A DNA stretch of 64,000 nt from Cantharellus purpuraceus (GCA_025174535.1 JALBUN010000009.1:1426001-1490000), one strand, 5' to 3'. Numbered from the stretch's first letter, positions 21,871 through 34,930 are shown. Translations and numbers: made by a program. Notes: generated by a model from the letters alone, not told the origin.

Positions 21871-23349
21871 TTACGCAATTGCTTTCTTCCAAAATTTCCA
21901 AGTCTGTGCTGGTAATCTGGGTCGGAACCCTGATCTGCTGATCGTCAAGCCTTTGAAAAGCTGGTAAAAAGTCCACGCTTCGTAGCTGTAATCCCAGTAT
22001 CGCGGCGAAATGGACGTGTGACTATTCAGACTTTGAATTACCGTACTCCCAATGAAGATATTACGCATGGGACGCGTCTGGGCGAGATATTTGGCAAATG
22101 TGTCGGCTTCTGTGATAGCGAGGGAGGAGATGCCGACATCAATGATGGTCGGGCGGTGCGCGATGAAGGAGATGATATCCCTGGTTGACTTGGTCTCGAT
22201 TGTAGCAGATACATCCAGATCAGGTCCGACGTCTTCGGCAGCAGACTCAGTCGTTGCGCCAAGCAGTGCAAAGATATTATCTAGTCGTAAGGTCTGAAGT
22301 CTTGGAAGAATAGTCTCATCGCTTAACCAACTGCAGTGGTTGACAGAGACGCATATATGAGTTGATAGAGCGAGAGTGCGTAGTGTGGATGAATGGCGAT
22401 GCAGAAATTGCATGAGAACCTGTAGATCGGCTTCGAGAGGGGCTCCTAGAAAGACCTTGTATAACTCTAGCGCCTCAAGGCGCGGAAAGAACCGCCCCAT
22501 AAGAATTACGTGCGCGTATTCAACATGTATCATACCGATAGTCTGTATGTTGGGTGCGTGGGAAAGAAGCGCGTGCCACGAGCACGCCTCCAGTGCATGA
22601 CTGTCCACAGCATAATAGAGATCCGATATGCAAATGGCGGTAAGTCTGGAAAGCATTATCTTCGGAGGCATCTGGTTTGTGACGCCATTCACGAATAGCT
22701 CAGTGACCATGGGCGATCGTGCGCAAAGGCATGCCCATATACTACGACTGGAGGTGTACTGCATGTCCGCGAGAAGAGTCCAGTCTGTTATAGTGCGTGC
22801 ATCCTTCTCTGGAAGGCCGAGAAGCATGTATAAGGGATGGAGACTTCGCAAGATAATGCGTCGAAGGTTCGGAAGTCCGCCGAGAACAGCGTTTAACTGG
22901 TGTGAGATTATTTCATGATATTGATTATGTGGAAAGTTTCTCGGTGATCGAAGATCTGGACTCCTGGGGTCCCATCCATCAGTAAGCTCTCTACGGTTTG
23001 CACGGGGAGGCCATTTATTAACCTCCAGTATTTTCGGTCCTATGCACTTGACATCGTCGTCGAAGACTAATGTCGTGACGAGAGATGCCAGCTCTTGTCT
23101 CATTAGCAAATGAGACAAGAGAGTACTGATTCGCTCTGGGCGGTGATATCCAATAACGAGTATCGAGTAGAGCTCATGATTGGCAAGACGATTAAAAGTT
23201 CGTGAAACGAGGGAAAGGTTGTAATAGTCGGTAGGCCAGTGGAGATAAGTCAATATTTCTTGAACCAGCTCTTCGGCGAGGAATTGAAGGCCAATTTGCA
23301 CAGCCTTGTCCTGTGGAGTACGATTCAGGATACTACGAAGGAGCCTCAT
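21871..23349 (-). CDS. F-box protein (unrelated to the local duplicated family)
   Basis: Single open frame; the first ATG is at 23349 and gives 492 residues. The open frame extends upstream to 23418, but without an ATG. The F-box is at about residues 25-65: FLAEELVQEILTYLHWPTDY, then LSLVSRTFNRLANHELYS, a typical Agaricomycete F-box layout. The rest is Leu-rich and probably forms LRR-like repeats (LRRIILRSLH, LRTLALSTH, LQTLRLDN). The expected role is substrate adaptor of an SCF ubiquitin ligase, with unknown target. It converges on the GPI-protein gene ending at 21580, leaving about 290 bp between the stops. Confidence 0.8.
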   Translation of the reverse strand: MRLLRSILNRTPQDKAVQIGLQFLAEELVQEILTYLHWPTDYYNLSLVSRTFNRLANHELYSILVIGYHRPERISTLLSHLLMRQELASLVTTLVFDDDVKCIGPKILEVNKWPPRANRRELTDGWDPRSPDLRSPRNFPHNQYHEIISHQLNAVLGGLPNLRRIILRSLHPLYMLLGLPEKDARTITDWTLLADMQYTSSRSIWACLCARSPMVTELFVNGVTNQMPPKIMLSRLTAICISDLYYAVDSHALEACSWHALLSHAPNIQTIGMIHVEYAHVILMGRFFPRLEALELYKVFLGAPLEADLQVLMQFLHRHSSTLRTLALSTHICVSVNHCSWLSDETILPRLQTLRLDNIFALLGATTESAAEDVGPDLDVSATIETKSTRDIISFIAHRPTIIDVGISSLAITEADTFAKYLAQTRPMRNIFIGSTVIQSLNSHTSISPRYWDYSYEAWTFYQLFKGLTISRSGFRPRLPAQTWKFWKKAIA

Positions 23350-23418
23350 ACTAAACAAGTTTTCAAACACGTTGAGTTCCCTGGTTGGAGTTCTGTGACG
23401 GTGAAGGAAGTCAATCAC

Positions 23419-24040
23419 CTAATAACAGCATGTAACCGTGCACCCACGGGACTGACGGATCTAAATGTCGTTGTATCTTAAGGCAAGTATTTAGACAAAG
23501 GTGGGAGATTATGGTTGCGGCGACAGAGCGAGGAAGAACGAGCGAAAATTCCACGCGTGTGGGCTGCGAAGCTGGTGGGCAGATTCAGAGTTCATAAGAG
23601 CATATTTGATTCCGCGGCACCGTGCCGCCCTTGTTCTAAGTGTCCCAAACAGGACTCAGGCCCGCGCCAGCTTTAGCCTCAAGCGTACTCGATCAATTTA
23701 CTTGTTTCAGCTTGATTCAGATGTGAGGTGTGTTTTCGGACTCCGCGACAGTAAATTTAGAAGACAGACAAATCAGCCGCACTCAGTGGGCTGCGGCCTG
23801 AATGCATACTAGGACGCATTTGAGTTGTTGGTCATGCAACCAACGCAGTCATAATTTACATAAATTGCGAAGACTCATTCGACGTTGTTCCCCAAGAGAT
23901 ATGTGTATTTCCCCATGCAATTACTAACCCCTGCAAGCGGACCAGGGCGACGGCAACTCCACTGAGAATTTGACACTCCATATCTAGAGTCGATTAAAGG
24001 TACATTTTGAATTCATACAATCACGTTGCTGATCGTGATG
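23419..24040. other. Intergenic, no gene recognised
   Basis: Upstream flank of the F-box gene at 21871-23349. An open plus frame at 23501-23812 shows no motif. Nothing else seen. Confidence 0.5.
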
Positions 24041-25112
24041 CTAGAGGAAGACGCAGGCAATCCCAATGGCCAATGTAATAAGATCGATGCCTGGTGGTCT
24101 AATAGGCCTCAACTTGCGGGATAACTGCCAAAGAAAACATCGACGGGGGCTTCTTCCTCGAAGCAATGCTACATGAAGAAGTAAAACCTTGCTGCGAGTC
24201 GCCAATTTCCGTGATGTCAATAACATATTGAGATCGGACAATGAAGACTCACCCTGTTCCTTGAATTGAAGCGACACCGACGGGATGCAAGTGATACGGC
24301 CTGGCCTGACATCAGCATACATTTACGGTAGACAGCAGTGAGAACTCACTTGCGAACTGGTCATCGAGGCGAGAGATCGACAAGATTGGATTGATAACTG
24401 TGATGAGAACTCCTGATGCAGTCAGACTCCATCCACGGCATAGCAATAATCAACGCACTTGACTATGTATCATATACGAATCCCTGAGTAGTCTCGCTTG
24501 CTCTTTTGCCACTCTTGCACTTGCAAGCTCCCAGGGAAGCTCATCTAGGAGTTTTGGATATGATTCATTGAGTTCGCGTATGGACTCCGTGCAGACGGTG
24601 TATGTGGGATCCGAGTCTCCAAAGAATCGTATCTCTGTTCTGGGAGGAAGTTGGAATGATATAGCCATAACATACTGATTGGGGTGGCGCATATGCGGTT
24701 CTATACGTATCGCGTCCTTTCCTTCAGGCGGCCACGGCGCGGTGTCGGGACTATTAGTGTGACGAGTGAAGTGTCTATACAGAGCAGGAATATTGGACAC
24801 GGGTTGTTTTTCAAATGTGGCCATGACAAAGACTGTCGCACCAGCACGAGTCCTCTTGTTCTCGTCCAAATGAATGTCCTTGTCGGCTGCGATGATAGGG
24901 CGATACTTGAGACTTGCAGCATTTCCCCGAAGCGTGCGCATAGATGACCCAGTGAATGATATCTCGGACCGGTTTGGGACATAGGTGAATCCTTTTGCAG
25001 CTTCGGACTTAGTTTGTCGTTGGATCCAATCGTTGACTGCCTGGCAGACGGGTTCGAGGAGTGAGCATTGCGCCAGACCCACTTTTCTAGCAGGGAGAGT
25101 CGTACAAGTCAT
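24041..25112 (-). CDS. Unidentified multi-exon gene
   Basis: The first exon is open from ATG 25112 to about 24450 (220 residues), with even, protein-like composition and motifs such as SYPKLLDELPWELA near its end. Family not recognised. It probably continues: downstream there are plausible short exons bounded by CATCAG and GTGAGT, one encoding VLITVINPILSISRLDDQFA (hydrophobic), another encoding ITCIPSVSLQFKEQG, and a basic segment to 24041 ending in a hydrophobic tail. I could not settle the first downstream junction, so the 3' part is tentative. It is divergent from the gene at 25664, with about 550 bp between the starts. Confidence 0.5.
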
Positions 25113-25663
25113 GTAAGTGGTGGTGTATGAATATTATAAAGAGGGTGATTCGGTGTATATGGTAAAAGAAATGGCGGTCCTGCCAGTGCCAGCACAAAAG
25201 GTAAGGAATCGAAAGCTTCAAACCCGAGGGCAGGTGCTTATAAGCCATCTGTGTTCCACAATATAGATGGCCACAGTACTGCGCTGTGGATTTAATTAAA
25301 TCCGAATCTGTAAGTTGAATTGCTGCGGGTGCCGGTGGGTTTCAAAACTATAGATCCAGCCGACAACACAAAAAGCCATATTTCGGTGGACGCCGGTCTG
25401 GGCACTTTGGTGGTGCCCATTGCTAGATAAAACAGGCCTTCAAAGGGCGAGAAAGAACCAAAGGTGCACTTTGACCTTACATAAACCAATATCCTGATAG
25501 GATAGTGACTGGGATAGTCTTCCCATTGTGCCACGGAATCTAGAAGGGTTCCACACCACTGTACGATTGTTTTATGTTTCCATGCCACTTTAGATATAAA
25601 GCCTCTATGTTGCATACTGGCGGGGACAAAAACCAAGTCACTCTTTGACCTCCAACAACTGGC

Positions 25664-26925
25664 ATGAACGGCTTGAACATCCACTCTCTGCGAAATGAGC
25701 TGGCTCGAGGAACATACGCCGTGATACAGGTTGATCCTGTTGCATCTTGTGCAGGTGCGAATGACCCGGAAATGACTGCCCTAGCAAGGCGGCTTCCATC
25801 AAAGAAGTAAGGCATTTCTCAGTCGGAGGATGTGGTCGCGAGACTGACTGTCCGACTGTCTAGGTATCTTGCTGTCATTACCGAGTTTAGATTCATGCCT
25901 AAGCCACAATGGGGTGTGCACGTCGTTTCTCAAGGCTTTCCCACTCCCGACAAGATTTATGCTCTACACGAGGGACAGTGTACACCGATCTTCCCAACTA
26001 CAGAACATCCACAAGGTCGAGAGGCACTTCGAGCCAACAAAGAGTTTCCTTGGAAGAACTGCTACCACCACTCGCTACCAGGACGCGAGTGGCTGGCTGT
26101 GTCGTCGGTATCGAGTGAAGGGGCGACAGGAATACAGCTTCCAAAAGAGGAGGTAGACCGGCTGTTTGATTGTTTCCTAGAGGATTCCTATGAGGCTAGC
26201 GATGCCAGGGAAAAAGAGGAACGACGTAACCGGATGATAAATGCTCCATCAGCTGACAAGTGTGGAGAAGCCGCAGCGCACCCTTCTGTGTCATGCGAGG
26301 AGAATCTGGACCACCCCTCTTTATCTCCCCCGCTCCCACCTGACTCTCATGAATCCCAAAACCCCGTCTCCGATGGAATTGATCCATTTGCCGCAGAGCC
26401 ATACGATGACTTCTCCGATGTCACGTCCATTGTCTCGTGCCTCAGTCGCGATTCAGGCTGCTCAGATGGAAGCGAAGGTTTCATTTGTGCTTTGGAATCA
26501 TGCCTCGATCCTTACTGCATCACGCCAACTATAAAGGTCTGGCTCGACCTTAGTGTCTTCGATTCTGAGACACTCCCACCCGTCATGGATTTTTGGGCAG
26601 AGTTACAAGAGATATATGAGTGTGTTCCTCTCTTTCCTGTCAATGGGAAATAATCGACTAATACCATGTCGTCCCCAGCATTTATTTCATATGGAAAGCA
26701 AAGCAGGACGCCAAGGCTAGCGAATTAAAAAAGCAAAAGAAAGCCAGTGCGACCCCAAGGAGATCGGCACCTGACCCCACACCCGCACCAAACACTGACA
26801 AGTCCCTTAAATCAACACGACTGAGCACAGTGGCCTCTCGCGTTCGCTACACGGTGAAATCCTTAAAATGCATGCTCCGCCGATTCTTTCCCCTACGGGC
26901 TGATCCTGCCCCAAAGAAAACTTGA
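25664..26925 (+). CDS. Unidentified three-exon gene
   Basis: Exons 25664-25806, 25864-26619 and 26679-26925 join in frame to 381 residues. Introns are 57 and 59 nt with GTAAGG and GTGTGT donors and CTAG and CCCCAG acceptors. The ATG is preceded by an in-frame stop. Residues 1-150 look globular (MNGLNIHSLRNELARGTYAV, FRFMPKPQWGVHVV, WKNCYHHSLPGREWLAV). The middle is Ser/Asp/Pro-rich and acidic. The last exon is strongly basic (ELKKQKK; KSLKCMLRRFFPLR), as in nucleic-acid-binding or nuclear-targeted tails. No catalytic motif or known domain was recognised. TATA-like ATATAAA lies about 70 bp upstream. Confidence 0.65.
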
Positions 26926-28280
26926 GACGTGTATAGATATAGAAAATCATGTTTCGTGTCAGATGAAATGACCTTGTAGACTTGTTCAAAGCCACTTCTT
27001 GACTCACATGTTCGATCATCCTGTTTAGGAGTGCTTCCAAGGATAGTGACAGGGTTATCCTCCCTGTGTGGCACGCGGACAGTAACTAGTCATTGTATAA
27101 TCATAGAGGACTAAGTTTATTATACAGTGGACATATCTCACAAATACTAGTCGAAAGAGCGGCACAAACTATGGACGACAGAGATATAAACCGAACCCAA
27201 GTGGGGACCACCTGCGGCATCTGGAAATAGTTTGTAATTTCACTTCGAACTGTTGTGGCTTTGGTCCAGGCATATTCCCAAGGTGTGGCCTACACCACAA
27301 TTCCACATAAGTGGGACATTAAGAGAATATCAGGGTCGCGCGGCAGTGTAGTGAAGTGTGTGGAGCCCGTAAGTCAAGTCTGATGACGTGTTGGAAGACC
27401 TCAATCGTGTCCTGTCCCCTTCTCAGCTGTCGTTCAATTGGTGTGCAATATTGAGGAGGCGAGGCCATGGCTTCGACACCGGGGGTATGGCAGCAGGCAT
27501 TGGTCTTTCACATGGCATTGGGGCGGAGGGGGGGGTCTTCAATGGGGTCCCTGGCAGCCATTTTCAACTCAAGGCCTACTGATAATCAGGACCAGTAAAT
27601 CGATGGACGTCATTTGTATTACAGAAAAATTGTGCTACGGCGTTCGCTGAGGGAGGCTTTCCATGCCTGTGCCCTCTCAGAATATATTATCTCTATATGA
27701 CTGAGTTCGGACCTCGATACACTCACGTTGCTATGCAATATGTGCAACTTGACCAGTGTTAAGTTGGAACAGAAATATGCAACAAGACTGCGAGATGGGC
27801 AGGCTGTTCCCTATCGCGTGTGATTAGACTTGATTACCGTGAGGGTCGCCGATATGTTTATCTCAAATATCTGTTGGAAAAATAGGTGAGCGACATGAGA
27901 GGTTGAAAGAGCACGAAGAAGCTAAGAGCTGAGGTAGAAGAATCAAGAAAGACGTCATAGATCTGGGCGACGTTCGTCAGGATGCACATGAATGACAGGG
28001 CTTCCATAGATACAACGCATGCAGTTCAATTGAACTGCAGGCTGTGCACGTTCTTCTGTAGGGATGCTTCTATTGGTTCGTGCTGAGGATGCTAATTCTT
28101 ACAAAGCATGCAGTCCGATTATTGAAAGATGAATCTGTTACTAGCGTCGATTAGCTCTTGGAGGAGATTTACATACCTTGTTCATGGTTCACATGATGTG
28201 ACATGAAAGAGGGCGTGATATGTCACGCGTTACGGAAGCTGCACGCGCCTTTGCCTCATTTCACCTTGTGGTTGTGCACG
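26926..28280. other. Intergenic, no gene recognised
   Basis: Short open frames at 27388-27650 include a Gly-rich stretch, but there is no start, splice or motif to support them. A 20-bp perfect palindrome lies at 28020-28039. Confidence 0.45.
28020..28039. repeat. 20-bp perfect palindrome
   Basis: TGCAGTTCAATTGAACTGCA is its own reverse complement. It lies about 240 bp before the F-box/WD40 start codon. It could be a binding site for a dimeric regulator or chance. Confidence 0.6.
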
Positions 28281-31200
28281 ATGGCAACGAGCAAACAGTC
28301 AGAGCTACCCCAACCTATGAATCGTTCATTAAACAGATCTTCAAGTGGCCCAATTCCATCCAGGATACGTGCGCCTTCAAAACCAGCCACTATCAGGTCC
28401 CCAAACGCGACACCTATACCACCAGCATCTTCAATCTCCCCTCCTGTTCCCTCTCAACCCAACATTTCCAGCCTTCCTAGGCCTTCAAATGCTTCGCGTC
28501 GCGTTTCAGCTCCTGTTCTACAAAGAAATACCGCAGTCAAGTCACCAGAGTCGCCTTCTCCCAATCCTGTTAGGCCCCATGACCGACCACGACCATCGAC
28601 TCCTGAATCATCCAGGAGCACCGATGCTCCTCCGAATGGTTCTCTAGCTGTGCCTCGTCAGAGGGTCCTCTCCATGACGCCACCCCGCAAGCCGGCAGCT
28701 TTCACGGGCATCTCGCCGGCCGCATCAGCGCGAAAGCAGAGTCCCAGCGCTTCAAAACCTACAGCTCCCACTCCAGGCACAAGCTCGAAACTAACCAAGA
28801 GTGTTACAACTCCTCCCAATGGCAGCGTTTCCAAACCCAGTATCACGCCTCCCAACGGCAGGGCTAACAAGCCTACCCCCAATACATCCGCCGGCCAGTC
28901 GCCTCCCGGACGTCCACAACGCTCGCGGAATGGTTCGAATGTCTCTAGTCTAGGCCCCCTCCCAGCCGTTCCTTGGTCCTCCAATGGTGCATTGGGACGT
29001 CTCAGTGCAAAGCTATTCGCTGATTCACCCCCAAAATTTACACGTGCCCTCAACGATGACGATGGCGATTATATTCCACCACCACCCGACAGCCGTCGTA
29101 CGAGTACATTTGATACGTCCATCGCGGAGACACGCTGGGAGCCGGGGAATGATGAGATGGATCTCGAGATGCTCACAGAGGTCGTGGACGGCGGTGAAGT
29201 AGACGAAGATGTGAGCCCATACAGGATGTTCTTAGACCCCGCGTGCTCATGCTTCCACAGTTCCAAGCTGCACTCGACCAGCTGACTCGCGCACATACCA
29301 GCCGACTGACTGATCTCAAAAGGCTGCTTGAGCAGACGCAGACAGCATCTGCCGCACAACTGCACGCGCTTCAGGCCGAGCTACGCCTCTTACGCAATAC
29401 ACTGGAGCAGGAACGTATGGCCGCACGCGAGAGTGAGCTCCGTAGGGATCGCGAGAGGCTCAGTCTGGCCACACGAGGGGTGGAAGACGATGGTGCCGAT
29501 TGGGACGTGGCGCGTGCGCTGAGGGGAGATGGGCGCGGTAACTTCAACGACGCAGACGTGCGTAAGGCCGTCCGTGGACTCAAGATGGCAGATCGGATGC
29601 GTCTGTGCGCGTTTCGTCTAGCTGACCGTTCGCTCTACGCTCACAGCTCACTACAGAATCGGAATTATTTTGGATTGTGCGTACGCGTAATTCACTTGGA
29701 GGCTTTTCGTACTTATGCCGTTGCCATGGATAGCTTGTCTTCCCGGCGATATATCACGGCAGATTCTCCTGCTCGAAAAGTACGCGAAAAGCGTATTCGA
29801 TATGGTTGGCACCCTTCCTCCGGAACTTGGAGTGCGATGTCTCCTTCACCTGCCTGTGCATGACCTCCTTGTAAATGCGGAACTTGTATCACACAAGTGG
29901 CAAAAGCTTGTGCACAGTCCGGCGCTCTGGCGTGCACACTGCCTCACCCTCACCAGGACGGACCCTGTACCCCTCCGACCACCTGCACAACCCGAGGAGT
30001 GGAAGCCACTATACAAGAGTTTGTATCACCGAGAACGCAACTTTAGCGATGCGCTTCCCCAAAGCGTTCGATTCTTGAATGGGCATACAAACTTTTGTAC
30101 GACCTTGCTGCTTAAAGGTTTGTCTCGTGTGGGATCCTAGGAGTTAGGCAATCTGCTGAAGCTGCGACGATGGTGCAGGAAAGCGCCTTATTAGCGGTTC
30201 ATATGACGAGACGATTCGATTCTGGGACATTGCTACTGGCGAGGAGAAAAAGTGTCTTCAGGTGAAGAAGCCAGTCAGTTGTATCGACTTTTTGAGCGAG
30301 GAAGGTGAGGATTTCCTTTTCGCTGCGATCGATTCATCCTTGAGCGCTTTCTTGATTGCAGAGGTGTTCGTTGTCGGCTTTCACGATGTCGGGTGGGTGG
30401 CTTCGGTAATTTCATGACGCAGTACTGACCCTATCCCTTGTCAGCCGTGTCCATCTGTTCTCGTCTGTCACGTTCAACCCGCTACAGCAACTACAAGGGT
30501 GCAGCACGTCTCGCTTTGACGTCAATCGCAGACGCTAATGCTTCTACTAGACACCTATATGGCATTCGCGCCGTGGCACTCTCGTCAAAGCATCTTGTTT
30601 CAGCCGGTGCAGACAAAGCGCTTGTATGTTGGGCATGGCGCACTGGCACGAAGATTGTGAGGTGGGGACAGCAGACGAATCTGAGTACGTGGTTTTATTG
30701 TCATAATGGGTGTGAAGTGTTGATACCGAACTGGTGGACAGATATTGGTGTGCAGATTCTGGCTGGTGCAGGAGACACTGGTGAGCGCGTCGTTAGTGTA
30801 ACGATTGACGGTGCCGTACGCGTGTTCTCCATCGGTGAGCAACATTTCTCTCTTCTGGTTTTGCGGCATATCCATAATTAGTATTCAAGATAAGCGAGAA
30901 ATGATGTCTCAGTTCAAATTGTCGGACTTGGGGGCAGGGGATCCGACGTTGTCCTCGAAGCTATTCAATGTAGGCGTTGGGGCCAATAACATGTTACAGT
31001 GCGTGTGAAGTAATATTCTCTGTGTTCGGAGTGTGCTGAGTCCCGGGTAACTAGATGGTTTGCAGCGCATGGCACCCAGATGACGGTGAGTGCATTTCCA
31101 GGACACAGGCACAGTAGCACTGATGGGTTTGTGAAAGTGTGCTACCAAATCTGTGATTTTGCATCTGCAATGGACAGAATCCGACGTCCCCGAGTCGCAA

Positions 31201-32179
31201 GCCTTCGGCGCTTCTCCTTCTGAAGACGCTCCTCCCGTTCCTCTTGGGCTTACACCCGCGGTTCCCACGCGTACGCGAACGATTTCCTCGCTTTCGTTCT
31301 CCCGCTCGACGGGAGCCAAGACTCCTCGACGTCAGTCGTTGAATGTGAGCACCGTGTCGGGATCCGGAGGGTCCTTGACGAAGACGAGAGTCCGTACACC
31401 TACGACACCGCTGACGCCCTTGTCGAATTCTCGCACCGGTACGCCGGCCGTGTTTGGGATGCGTTTTGGTCAGGCGGCCATTCTGACTGCGCCGCCTCGT
31501 ATCGTTGCTGTGATCGAGACACCGGACGTGGCTGTTGGTGCCGTGGACCCGAGGAAAAGACGGGTGGTTACTGCGACACGATTTAGCTCCAGAGCAGGCG
31601 CCGATCGAAGAGTGAGTTTTCTGAGCGTTTGATTGCGTGATTTTGACCGCTGACCTGATGCGTAGATCTTTATTTCTACACACAACGCCAGGAGACCGTC
31701 ATCCCAAGATGGGCCCGATGATAATGATGAAAGCCAGTCACCCGTGGTTGAAGAGAAGCCTAATGAGAATAAAAGGCCGCTGGCGGTCGATTTTTCAACT
31801 TCCATTAATGCGCTCACGGGGGCATGGTCGGCGTTGGCAGCCCAAGATGAAAGTGGAGATACCCACCATTTCGTTCAGTCTGAGGGTCTATTGGGCACTT
31901 TGCCAGCCAAGTTTGCTGGATTGGCGACACCCGGGATGAACCCTATGGCTATGGCTTTGAGCCACGAGGAGGTCGTTGTCGGGTGCGCTGATGGAACGAT
32001 ATAGTGAGTGACATTGATGTTATTCATGAGTATGGTCTCGGGAAGCCTGACATTTTCGCGATTCTAGTGTGATGAACTTTGTTGGTTACCAATACCGACG
32101 TGAAAAGCCTACCGTAGGCCTCATCGCGATGTCTGAAGACGGTGAAGAGCGAGTTGGAATCAATGGAGATGTGGATTAA
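28281..32179 (+). CDS. F-box/WD40-repeat protein, 14 exons
   Basis: Fourteen exons join in frame to 1061 residues: 28281-29210, 29261-29600, 29647-29676, 29734-30117, 30179-30304, 30362-30392, 30445-30498, 30551-30684, 30742-30834, 30890-30998, 31055-31085, 31138-31611, 31666-32003 and 32068-32179. Residues 1-310 are Ser/Pro-rich and disordered; about 312-395 form a Gln/Glu/Arg-rich coiled coil; an F-box follows ([19 protein letters not shown]...SHKWQ). WD40 blades come next: [49 protein letters not shown] and [15 protein letters not shown] long Ser/Thr-rich insertion and a last blade-like segment ([19 protein letters not shown]) end the protein. F-box/WD40 proteins select substrates for SCF ubiquitin ligases, and the blades often read phosphorylated degrons. 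An in-frame ATG also exists at 28203; I prefer 28281 because it opens on a typical disordered N terminus. Confidence 0.85.
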
Positions 32180-33130
32180 GGGGAGGGTGATCGTTTGCTG
32201 ATTCTGAAATCCCTATGCATAGACTTGTTTTTTTTACCGTTTTTGCTTTGCGTGGATATCCTTTTTCTTTTTTCTTCAAAATTTTTTTTCAACGCTCGAC
32301 TCATTGTTTGTTCCTTGTGAGGTTATATATCGTTTTGGATTAAGATCGTTGCTGAAAGGTGTAGCTTAGCGGGCACCAAGCGGGACGTAAAAGCGTCGTG
32401 GACCTATGAGCAATTGGTCTTGAAGCCAATTGTAGGACGGGGTGAAGGAGGCAATTAGTATCCTTAAAAGGCGCGATGCTTCAGAGAAGTTCACTTGTTT
32501 TGTTCTGCCTCGCTCGAATGTGCATTAATACATGCACATAATATATTTATTTGGGTTATTGTGTTTTTCTCCTTTACTCTTATTAAGGACGCTTCAGGGT
32601 CTAAACCTCGGAACATGTCAACCGTCCAATTGTTCTGCAACACAGCACTTGAGAACGCTTATAACCCTTCCAGGGAGGGCTGCTTTCCTGCTTTCAAAAA
32701 CGAACGCGAGGGAAACACCAGCAGCGAGGCAGTACACCACTGAAAAACTGCTTTTATATCTGGATTACCACCGCATGCACCATAACCCCTAGGGCAGAAT
32801 CATAGTTTTCAGAAAATGAAAGACGAACAACAGCCAACGGACCAACCGACCACAGCCTCAGTAACAGCTTCGCTGTATGGTAGGTACGTCATACAGGGAC
32901 AAGAAAGTAAAGCAGGCTTCATAAGCTCGCGATCGACATGCCCAGGTAATAGATCTGGCACGAGATGCCTTGAATCGCGAGCATCAACTTCCAATGCATC
33001 CATGAAAAGCACAGTACTCCGACGCCAGGTGGAAGCATAAAATGCAGGTCTTCCAGAGTACTCCTAAGAACCTATACACCGCCGGACAGTGCGCATCTCA
33101 TAATAAAGCCTCTATCCTGTCAATTATCAG
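32180..33130. other. 3' flank and intergenic DNA
   Basis: Begins with T-rich sequence after the F-box/WD40 stop. Short open frames at 32495-32800 and 32809-33040 have no motif. A structured-looking stretch at 32357-32450 is discussed under rejected items. Confidence 0.45.
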
Positions 33131-33330
33131 GTCCTATAAAGCCACACTGACTGTAACTGAAATGCGATCAGGCAGTTATGCATCCGGGACCGCTTGCCAT
33201 TAAGCACGATACACTACGCTTTGTGCTGGGCTGAAAACAATGTAATGCCCAGCTGCTTTCCGAACTGCCAAAGTGTGAATCTCATCCGTTGCAGAGTCTG
33301 CGCGACCAGCGCGTGTATATCATGTAACGG
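33131..33330. pseudogene. Scrambled F-box 3'-end fragments
   Basis: 33131-33240 is the reverse complement of the family's 3' flank (as at 18490-18600). 33241-33300 is the direct-orientation codon block CTGCTTTCCGAACTGCC. The two orientations are fused within 10 bases, which shows local rearrangement. Confidence 0.65.
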
Positions 33331-33597
33331 GAAATAATACTGCTAGGAGAGTATGTTCTCACTGCTATTGACTCTCCATCGCTTCCACAGGTTCTCTAGA
33401 TCCCACGGCTGATGTTCCTTTATCATCGGTACGCCTAACTTGTGCTTTAAAGATTATATAGACGCCAAGAAACAGAGCCTGATTAGTATCAGTCGAAGTG
33501 AACCTAGAGAACCCGTAGTATTTCAACTGCGTGAGTCTGGTATCCTTACTCCTTACATACACAACTAAATCTCAGGGGTGGACTCTCGATTTGCGGT

Positions 33598-33765
33598 CTT
33601 GTTGTCCACTCTCCCTTTGTCTTGTCTACCTTTGTCTTGTCTATCTACAACAGCTTTCAGTCCGTTTGTTTGACGAAACAAAGGGAATATGGCAATGATA
33701 TCGATGCGAAACCGAGAGTAGACAAATTAGGTAGAGGAAACAAAGGTCGAGACAAAGGTTACATT
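33598..33765. repeat. Foldback repeat of 15-bp units, copy D (inverted)
   Basis: CCCTTTGTCTTGTCTACCTTTGTC-like arm, spacer, and GAGAGTAGACAAATTAGG-like arm, reversed relative to copies A and C. Confidence 0.75.
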
Positions 33766-34149
33766 TCACAGGCATGGTGCAAGCACAGCCGTCGCCCGTG
33801 TGAGGTTGCACATACGCACTTGAAAGGGACTTTACATGATGTTAGTAGCCAGTATAAGTTCAACAGGTTTTGCTTTACTACAACCACTCATGGACGTGAT
33901 CAGTTTCCATTCGGCGGGAGGTCCATTCGGTCATCCCACAAGACGGTAAGCATCGCACACGCTAAGCCCTACGTTCCTCAGCTTCACCAACTATCTCCGA
34001 GTCCGTCTAGTGCGCATCAATCAAGCGCCAACAAGCCGAAATCCAGCTCGATTGCTGACAGGTCCGATTGCATGTTCAGTGATAGTAGCTGGAATGACTG
34101 GCAGGAAAGTACAGGGTGGCTGGAATTTAACGCCAACCACTCCAGTTAC

Positions 34150-34930
34150 TAATGCATTTTCCAATGTACGGCTGATAGAGATAGTAATCGTGTGCGGGCC
34201 GTTCCTGTCGACCCACAGCATTCCGTGGAACGTTTCGTCCTGGGGGCTCCGAAGGCATGTGGGCGGGTCATCCAGTGCAGCTAGGTCGGCTTTCCCGATG
34301 AACGCGTTGACCCCGCGGAAGGAGCAGTCTGAGAAGTAAAGGGTGTTCAGACGACCCGAGGAGAAAGCCGGCGTTGGTGAGGGTGGCCGTAGCTTCCCGG
34401 GTGCATGCTGCCCACAATCTTCAGAGCCACATGGACAGGTCTCCTTTTCTAGACGCTCTGAAGATCCATGATCTCAAGGTAGTCTTCCAGGGGCCACGGT
34501 GGATTCAGGGACACTAGGAGGCCATGAAACTCCACAGTGTCACTAACACAGGGTGCAAAGGCTGTGAAGTTTCATGGCTTGGCTCCTTCTGTCAAACCTA
34601 TGCATAAGGAGAGTCAGGGACTGTACAAGTCTATCCAACATGGGTCCATCGTCTGCGTCTAGGTAACTAAAGACGCGAGACAATAGTGCGCCATGTAATC
34701 GGATGTCGAGTTGTGCGACGTGATGGATATGACTGTTGACTAGTCGCATTATGTCGGGAATGGTGTCGCATTGTGTTAGGAATCATAGCTGGCAATGCGG
34801 AACTCAAGGCGGAGTCGAAGTGGCACTCATCGGGTCGAAGACCCTACCCACGCCAGTGGCGTCAGGTCCGATCGCGTGAGTGACACCCACTCCCGCAGGT
34901 GGCGGTACTCGTATCGCTATTCCGTGAATC
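34150..34930 (-). pseudogene. F-box family fragment, inverted copy
   Basis: Reverse-complement partner of 18870-19560, again related to the 42424-43879 gene: FSNVRL and WGLR near 34150-34240, the LDIRLHGALLSRVFSYLDAD block near 34690, and a start-region stretch near 34800-34920. A stretch of about 60 bp around 34500-34580 is rearranged, and stops break every frame. Confidence 0.7.

Noticed and set aside
25292..25815. Two overlapping open minus frames of 91 and 130 codons
   Set aside because: They run antisense into the first exon of the 25664-26925 gene and its upstream region; no motif and no splice structure.
32357..32450. Stretch with short complementary words (GCTTAGCGGGCACCAAGCGGG; CAATTGGTCTTGAAGCCAATTG) suggesting a tRNA or small RNA
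   Set aside because: No tRNA B-box (GGTTCRANNC), no cloverleaf could be drawn, and no snoRNA boxes in correct order.
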